Shown: positions 60,579-64,000 of the stretch, one piece after another | Position numbering within the stretch: the first letter of the stretch is position 1 | How the letters are laid out: every line of letters begins with the position of its first letter | Source: Bacteroidales bacterium | Lineage (GTDB): Bacteria; Bacteroidota; Bacteroidia; Bacteroidales; WCHB1-69 | Assembly: GCA_017549765.1 (NCBI GenBank) | Contig: JAFYNM010000010.1 | Coordinates: forward strand, 1-64,000 | Length of the DNA: 64,000 nt | Direction: 5' to 3' | Position numbers and translations under genes: made by a program | Notes under the pieces: generated by a model | The model's input: only the letters and a program-made list of their open reading frames with translations | Databases searched by the model: none | What the model was told of the DNA's origin: nothing

Positions 60579-62720
60579 TTATTGAACCATGACCTTGCGG
60601 ATGGTCTTGCCGGAAGGGGTGCTGATCTCCAGCATGTAGAAACCCTTGGCCAGAGAGGAGGTCTGGATGGTGTGGGTGTTCTCGCCACTGAAAGTCTCGA
60701 GCTGATCTACGGCGATCACCTTGCCGGTAGCGTCCATCAGCCGACAGGTAACATCTGTGGACTCCTCCATGGAGAACTTGATGAAGATATGGTCGGTGGC
60801 GGGGTTCGGATAGACGGTCAGGTCTTCGATGCCGCTGTTCTCTTCCACACTGGTGATGGTGAAATAGCGCATGGCGAAACCGTCGCGCTGGTCGTAGTTG
60901 TCGGAGACGAACTGCACTCTCATACGGCGGAAGGGCACGATATAGTTGCCGTTCGGCATGTTGCTGATGTCGAAACGTTTGTAAAAAGTGGGCGGATTGG
61001 TAGTGTTGTTGTAGATGTCCACGAAATCGCCAATGCCGAGGTCGAACTTCTCAAAGTTGAAGGCATATCCATTGCAGAAATTCTGATTGACATTGAACTG
61101 GCAGGAGGTCTGCGGTCTATAGTCGGTGCCTGTCTGGGAGCCGTCCGTGATGAGGGTGGTCCATTCGTTGATGTTGGTGATGTTGTTGCAGTAACGGGCA
61201 AGCAGAGCGGTGTTGTAGCTGAGCATGAAGCCGTAGTATTGGGTGTTGGTGTCGACGGTGGTGTTGCTCGTGAAGGTGATCAGCACACTGTCGGCGTCGA
61301 TGTTCAGGGTGTTGGTGGGTACCTCTTGGCCGGTGAAGGTGCCGGCGACACCGGAGGCAGTGGTCGGTCCATTATAGACAGTCACGTAGTCCACGCCAGG
61401 GTTGAGGTCCAAGCGGTCGAAATGGATGGAGTAGCTGATGGCGTCGGGGACGGCGATCATCCAGGAGCAGTCGGGGTTGGCCTTATAAGGCAAAGCGGTG
61501 TGAGAGCCGTCGGTGATGGTGCCGAAAGAGGGTGTCACCCGTTGCAGTCCTTGACATTGCGGTGCGGGGAAAGCTCTGGAGGGGAAGATGTTGAACAAGG
61601 CCTCTGCGTTGTAGTCATAGTGGGAATAGCCTGCCACGAAGTTGTCGATGGCGTAGTTGCCGTTGGAGGCTCCGCCCCATCCATAGTTGATGTGGAAGAG
61701 GTCATCCTCGTCAAAGCCGTCCACCACGTATGCGTGGCAGGAGTTGAGCTGTTGTGTGCAGCCGGAGTAATATACCGGCAGACGACGTTGCAGCTGGTCT
61801 TTCAGGGCGATGATGTACTCGGAAACCAGTGTGTCTATGTAGTTGCCACGATAGTAGGTGGTGATGGATGGGTCGTAGTAGAAGGTCTGGCGGAGACGGT
61901 CTTTGGCATCTTCCGTCTGGGCGCCGGAGCCGTCAGCGTTGTAGTTCATGCGGATGGCCACGCCGAAGTGATAGGCCAAACGGGAAATCTGGTTGGCGTA
62001 GCTTGTCGGCTGGTTGCACATGGCGTCGTAGTTGTAGTGCTCGTTGGTGAAGTGGACCGTCTGCATACCATAACCTTGGGGAATGTAGGAGGTGAGTCCG
62101 GTGCCGTGCTCGGGCCAGCGATGGTAGTACATGAGTTGTGCGGAGGCCAGCGCCACACAGCCGTTGGGAACCCGGAAGTCATAGTACGCACCAGCATCGA
62201 CATCCCAGGGGCAGTAGGTGTTGTAGTATTTGTTCTGGTTCCAGAAAGAGGTCAGCAGAGGGTCCACCTTCGTGTCTTTCTCGGCAGGGGGAGCGTACTC
62301 GGCGGCCAGATAACGGTCCCAGTTGGCGGCGGCCTTGGGCAGCGCCTTCAGTTGCTGGCTCTCGGCAAAGGCAATCTCCTGCTCATAGAGCCAGAGAAGG
62401 TCGCGTACCGGCGGAATCATCTCAAAAGGCCCTTCGAAAGAATAGGCCAGCACCGGGGGCGTCGTTGTGGAGGCGGAAACGAGGACAAATCCCTCGTCGT
62501 TGAGGTTGTAACGGTAGAGATAGCTTTCGCCGTCCTTGTTCAGCATGACCTCTGCCAGCTGGAAGGTGGGCGTGTCGCCCGCTTTCATCTTTTGTTTGTC
62601 CATCAGAAAGCGCTGACATACTTGGTCGGCTTCTGACCGGGTGACGGATTGAGCCATGCCCTGGACGCCTGCAAACAGACAGACGAAGGCGAATATCAAG
62701 GTGGTGAAATTCTTTTTCAT
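60579..62720 (-). CDS. Secreted C10 cysteine peptidase with CUB-like domains and T9SS sorting domain
   Basis: A 713-residue exoprotein. Signal peptide (about 1-23), Spi-type propeptide (about 25-130), C10 catalytic domain with Cys188 in PNGCVALASAQ and His329 in SCHAYVVDGF, followed by FHINYGWGG. Two CUB-like domains follow (about 400-510 and 510-630). The last 80 residues are a T9SS type A sorting domain (LTVYPNPATDHIFIKFS, LAKGFYMLEI). It lacks the Cys-containing repeats of the C10 protein at 30367. It starts the minus-strand run that continues with YbaK and the polyphosphate-related genes, so a link is possible, but co-transcription is inferred from the 11-bp gap only. Confidence 0.9.
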   Translation of the reverse strand: MKKNFTTLIFAFVCLFAGVQGMAQSVTRSEADQVCQRFLMDKQKMKAGDTPTFQLAEVMLNKDGESYLYRYNLNDEGFVLVSASTTTPPVLAYSFEGPFEMIPPVRDLLWLYEQEIAFAESQQLKALPKAAANWDRYLAAEYAPPAEKDTKVDPLLTSFWNQNKYYNTYCPWDVDAGAYYDFRVPNGCVALASAQLMYYHRWPEHGTGLTSYIPQGYGMQTVHFTNEHYNYDAMCNQPTSYANQISRLAYHFGVAIRMNYNADGSGAQTEDAKDRLRQTFYYDPSITTYYRGNYIDTLVSEYIIALKDQLQRRLPVYYSGCTQQLNSCHAYVVDGFDEDDLFHINYGWGGASNGNYAIDNFVAGYSHYDYNAEALFNIFPSRAFPAPQCQGLQRVTPSFGTITDGSHTALPYKANPDCSWMIAVPDAISYSIHFDRLDLNPGVDYVTVYNGPTTASGVAGTFTGQEVPTNTLNIDADSVLITFTSNTTVDTNTQYYGFMLSYNTALLARYCNNITNINEWTTLITDGSQTGTDYRPQTSCQFNVNQNFCNGYAFNFEKFDLGIGDFVDIYNNTTNPPTFYKRFDISNMPNGNYIVPFRRMRVQFVSDNYDQRDGFAMRYFTITSVEENSGIEDLTVYPNPATDHIFIKFSMEESTDVTCRLMDATGKVIAVDQLETFSGENTHTIQTSSLAKGFYMLEISTPSGKTIRKVMVQ

Positions 62721-62754
62721 GTATGGTGTCTTTAAAATTTTTAAAATGAGGGCG

Positions 62755-62762
62755 CAAAGATA
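62755..62762 (-). promoter_or_regulatory. -7 box for the C10 peptidase and downstream run
   Basis: TATCTTTG on the minus strand, 35 bp upstream of the ATG at 62720. Confidence 0.5.
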
Positions 62763-62818
62763 TAAAAAATCGCGTAATTACATCCATGGAAATGGAGAAA
62801 ATAAGGACTATGACTTTA

Positions 62819-62955
62819 GCTGTTGGCTATTAGCTGTTAGCCATTAGCTATTGGCCATTGGCTGTTGGCTTGAAACTTTGACTTTGAACTTTGACTTTGA
62901 CGCTTGCCACCGCAATTCTTAGTTCCTTAATTTCTTAGTTTCTTAGTTTCTTAGT
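62819..62955. repeat. Heptad and related short-period array
   Basis: Seven consecutive 7-bp units of GCYRTTR type run from 62819 to 62867, then a segment with ACTTTGA-type units, then TTCTTAG-type units at 8-bp spacing to about 62955. It fills most of the gap between the C10 peptidase and the epimerase genes. The word GGACTATGA just before it (62805-62813) also occurs at 56527-56535 near the other array. Confidence 0.8.
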
Positions 62956-63004
62956 TTTTCATCGGATTCATGACCCCATAGGGCACGGCACGAACGAACC
63001 CCCG

Positions 63005-64000
63005 CTAACGCATCAACGCCTCCACAATCATCTCGGCGGTATGTCCGTCGCCGTATAGGTCGTCGGAAAAGAGGTCCGGCATCTCCGTCATGATCTCTGC
63101 CATCCGGATGATGTCGGTGGGTTGTTGCCCTACGATGAAATTGTAGTGCCGGTTTACGAGCTCCATCCACTCTGTCTCCCGGCGCAAGGTGAGACAGTAT
63201 TTGTGGGCGAAGTAGGCCTCTTTCTGGAGCCCGCCGCTATCGGTGAGCACCAGCCGGCAATGATGAAGCAGGTACAGCATCTCGAGATAGCCCACGGGCT
63301 CGATGAAACGGATGGCTGACTGCTCAAAGGGGAACCCCTGTGCGGTCAGCACCTGGCGGGTGCGCGGGTGCAGGGGCAACACGACAGGATATTTCGTGCT
63401 GAGGATCTCCAGTGCCTTCATCAGCTGTCGCAGAATGTCGGGATCGTCAGTGTTTTCGGCGCGGTGCAGGGTGCAGAGCATGAACTCTTCGGGCAATGCC
63501 ACCTGCGGTGCGACGGCCTGGGCGCGGTAATAGAGGGTCGCGTCTTTCATGATGTCGCCTGTGAGAAGCATCCGTTCGCCCGGGATGCCTTCATGGCGGA
63601 GGTGCAGGATGGCACTTTCGGTGGGACAGCACAAAAGGTCGCTGATGCGGTCGGTCTCCTTGCGGTTGTACTCCTCGCGCATGGCGTTGTTGAAGGAGCG
63701 GAGACCCGCCTCGATATGGCAGAGCCGGACGCCGCACGCCTTGGCAGACAAAGCACCCGCGAGCGTGGAGTCGGTGTCGCCAAAGACGACCACCCAGTCG
63801 GGCCGCTCGTCAGAGAGGATGCCTTCTAACCGTGAGCGCATGGCGGCGACCATTTCCTCATGCCCCAGGCTGTGGATGCCGAGGTTGTATTTCGGCTTCC
63901 GCATGCCTAACTGGTCGAAGAAGAGCTGCGACATGTTGGCATCGAAGTGCTGGCCGGTATGCACCACCACCTCATCCACACCTGCGGCGCGGTCCACGGC
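63005..64000 (-). CDS. wecB: UDP-N-acetylglucosamine 2-epimerase (non-hydrolysing), N-terminus outside the window
   Basis: About 332 residues are visible and the open frame continues past the end of the window, so the start codon is off-window. The enzyme interconverts UDP-GlcNAc and UDP-ManNAc for cell-surface polysaccharides. Signatures are EVVVHTGQHFD, VVVFGDTDSTLAGAL, CHIEAGLRSFNNAMREEYNR, LCTLHRAENTDD and the VLTDSGGLQKEA region, all in the usual order. The stop is at 63005. Regions upstream of the usual N-terminal GARPQFIK motif are missing from the window. Confidence 0.93.
   Translation of the reverse strand, partial: AVDRAAGVDEVVVHTGQHFDANMSQLFFDQLGMRKPKYNLGIHSLGHEEMVAAMRSRLEGILSDERPDWVVVFGDTDSTLAGALSAKACGVRLCHIEAGLRSFNNAMREEYNRKETDRISDLLCCPTESAILHLRHEGIPGERMLLTGDIMKDATLYYRAQAVAPQVALPEEFMLCTLHRAENTDDPDILRQLMKALEILSTKYPVVLPLHPRTRQVLTAQGFPFEQSAIRFIEPVGYLEMLYLLHHCRLVLTDSGGLQKEAYFAHKYCLTLRRETEWMELVNRHYNFIVGQQPTDIIRMAEIMTEMPDLFSDDLYGDGHTAEMIVEALMR

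Noticed and set aside
60303..62636. A 777-codon plus-strand frame opposite the C10 peptidase
   Set aside because: The minus strand has a signal peptide, a C10 catalytic pair and a sorting domain; the plus frame is Val/Gly-rich filler.

Overview
The window looks like a chromosomal segment of a Bacteroidetes bacterium, most likely order Bacteroidales. The reasons are: repeated TAnnTTTG -7 promoter elements upstream of genes; several secreted proteins ending in type IX secretion (T9SS) C-terminal sorting domains; a single-chain SecDF; Bacteroidetes-type LptD, OmpA/TPR/PD40 and C10 peptidase proteins; and weak Shine-Dalgarno signals. It is mostly ordinary chromosome. I see no prophage, insertion sequence, CRISPR array or integrase, and only one tRNA.

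Layout. 1-3033 is an edge-truncated secreted protein of at least 1011 residues (alpha/beta hydrolase plus beta-helix), preceded by a small outer-membrane barrel. A peptidoglycan amidase (3801-4973) is divergent from an LptD-like LPS assembly protein, which is followed by two DUF3857/transglutaminase-like proteins (one lacking the catalytic residues) and a glycogen branching enzyme (to 13363). A CcsBA-type cytochrome c biogenesis protein, a remnant of a Pif1-like helicase gene, a pyridoxal kinase, a His-rich CobW GTPase, a lipoprotein, an OmpA-family envelope protein and SecDF fill 13.3-25 kb. A LuxR-type regulator with an atypical receiver and a hemerythrin protein (25.3-26.6 kb) are divergent from a five-gene run dsbD, lnt, C10 peptidase, M28 peptidase, M28 peptidase (26.7-36.4 kb).

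Thiamine pyrophosphokinase and a fused glycogen synthase/phosphorylase (36.4-41.3 kb) precede tRNA-Met(CAU), a HAD phosphatase and an exporter trio (MMPL, LolA, PlsC; 42.2-46.0 kb). Next come a DUF5618-like protein, a GC-rich highly structured intergenic element, enolase, a small lipoprotein with a 28-residue membrane microprotein, a WYL regulator with a palindromic candidate operator, a CreD operon, a COG2403 GTPase beside 2,3-BPG-dependent phosphoglycerate mutase, and panD. The last 8 kb hold a VanX-like dipeptidase, a compact run containing a VTC-domain polyphosphate polymerase and DUF4956 membrane protein, a prolyl-tRNA editing protein, a second C10 peptidase and an edge-truncated UDP-GlcNAc 2-epimerase.

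Themes. Envelope biogenesis and secretion dominate (LptD, SecDF, Lnt, LolA, DsbD, OmpA, T9SS cargo). Glycogen metabolism is represented by two distant genes (branching enzyme and the fused synthase/phosphorylase). Central glycolysis genes (eno, gpmA) are also present. The least explained signals are dispersed 7-bp-period intergenic arrays, the structured element upstream of eno, several pairs or fusions of intact and active-site-degenerate enzymes, and the polyphosphate-linked run.
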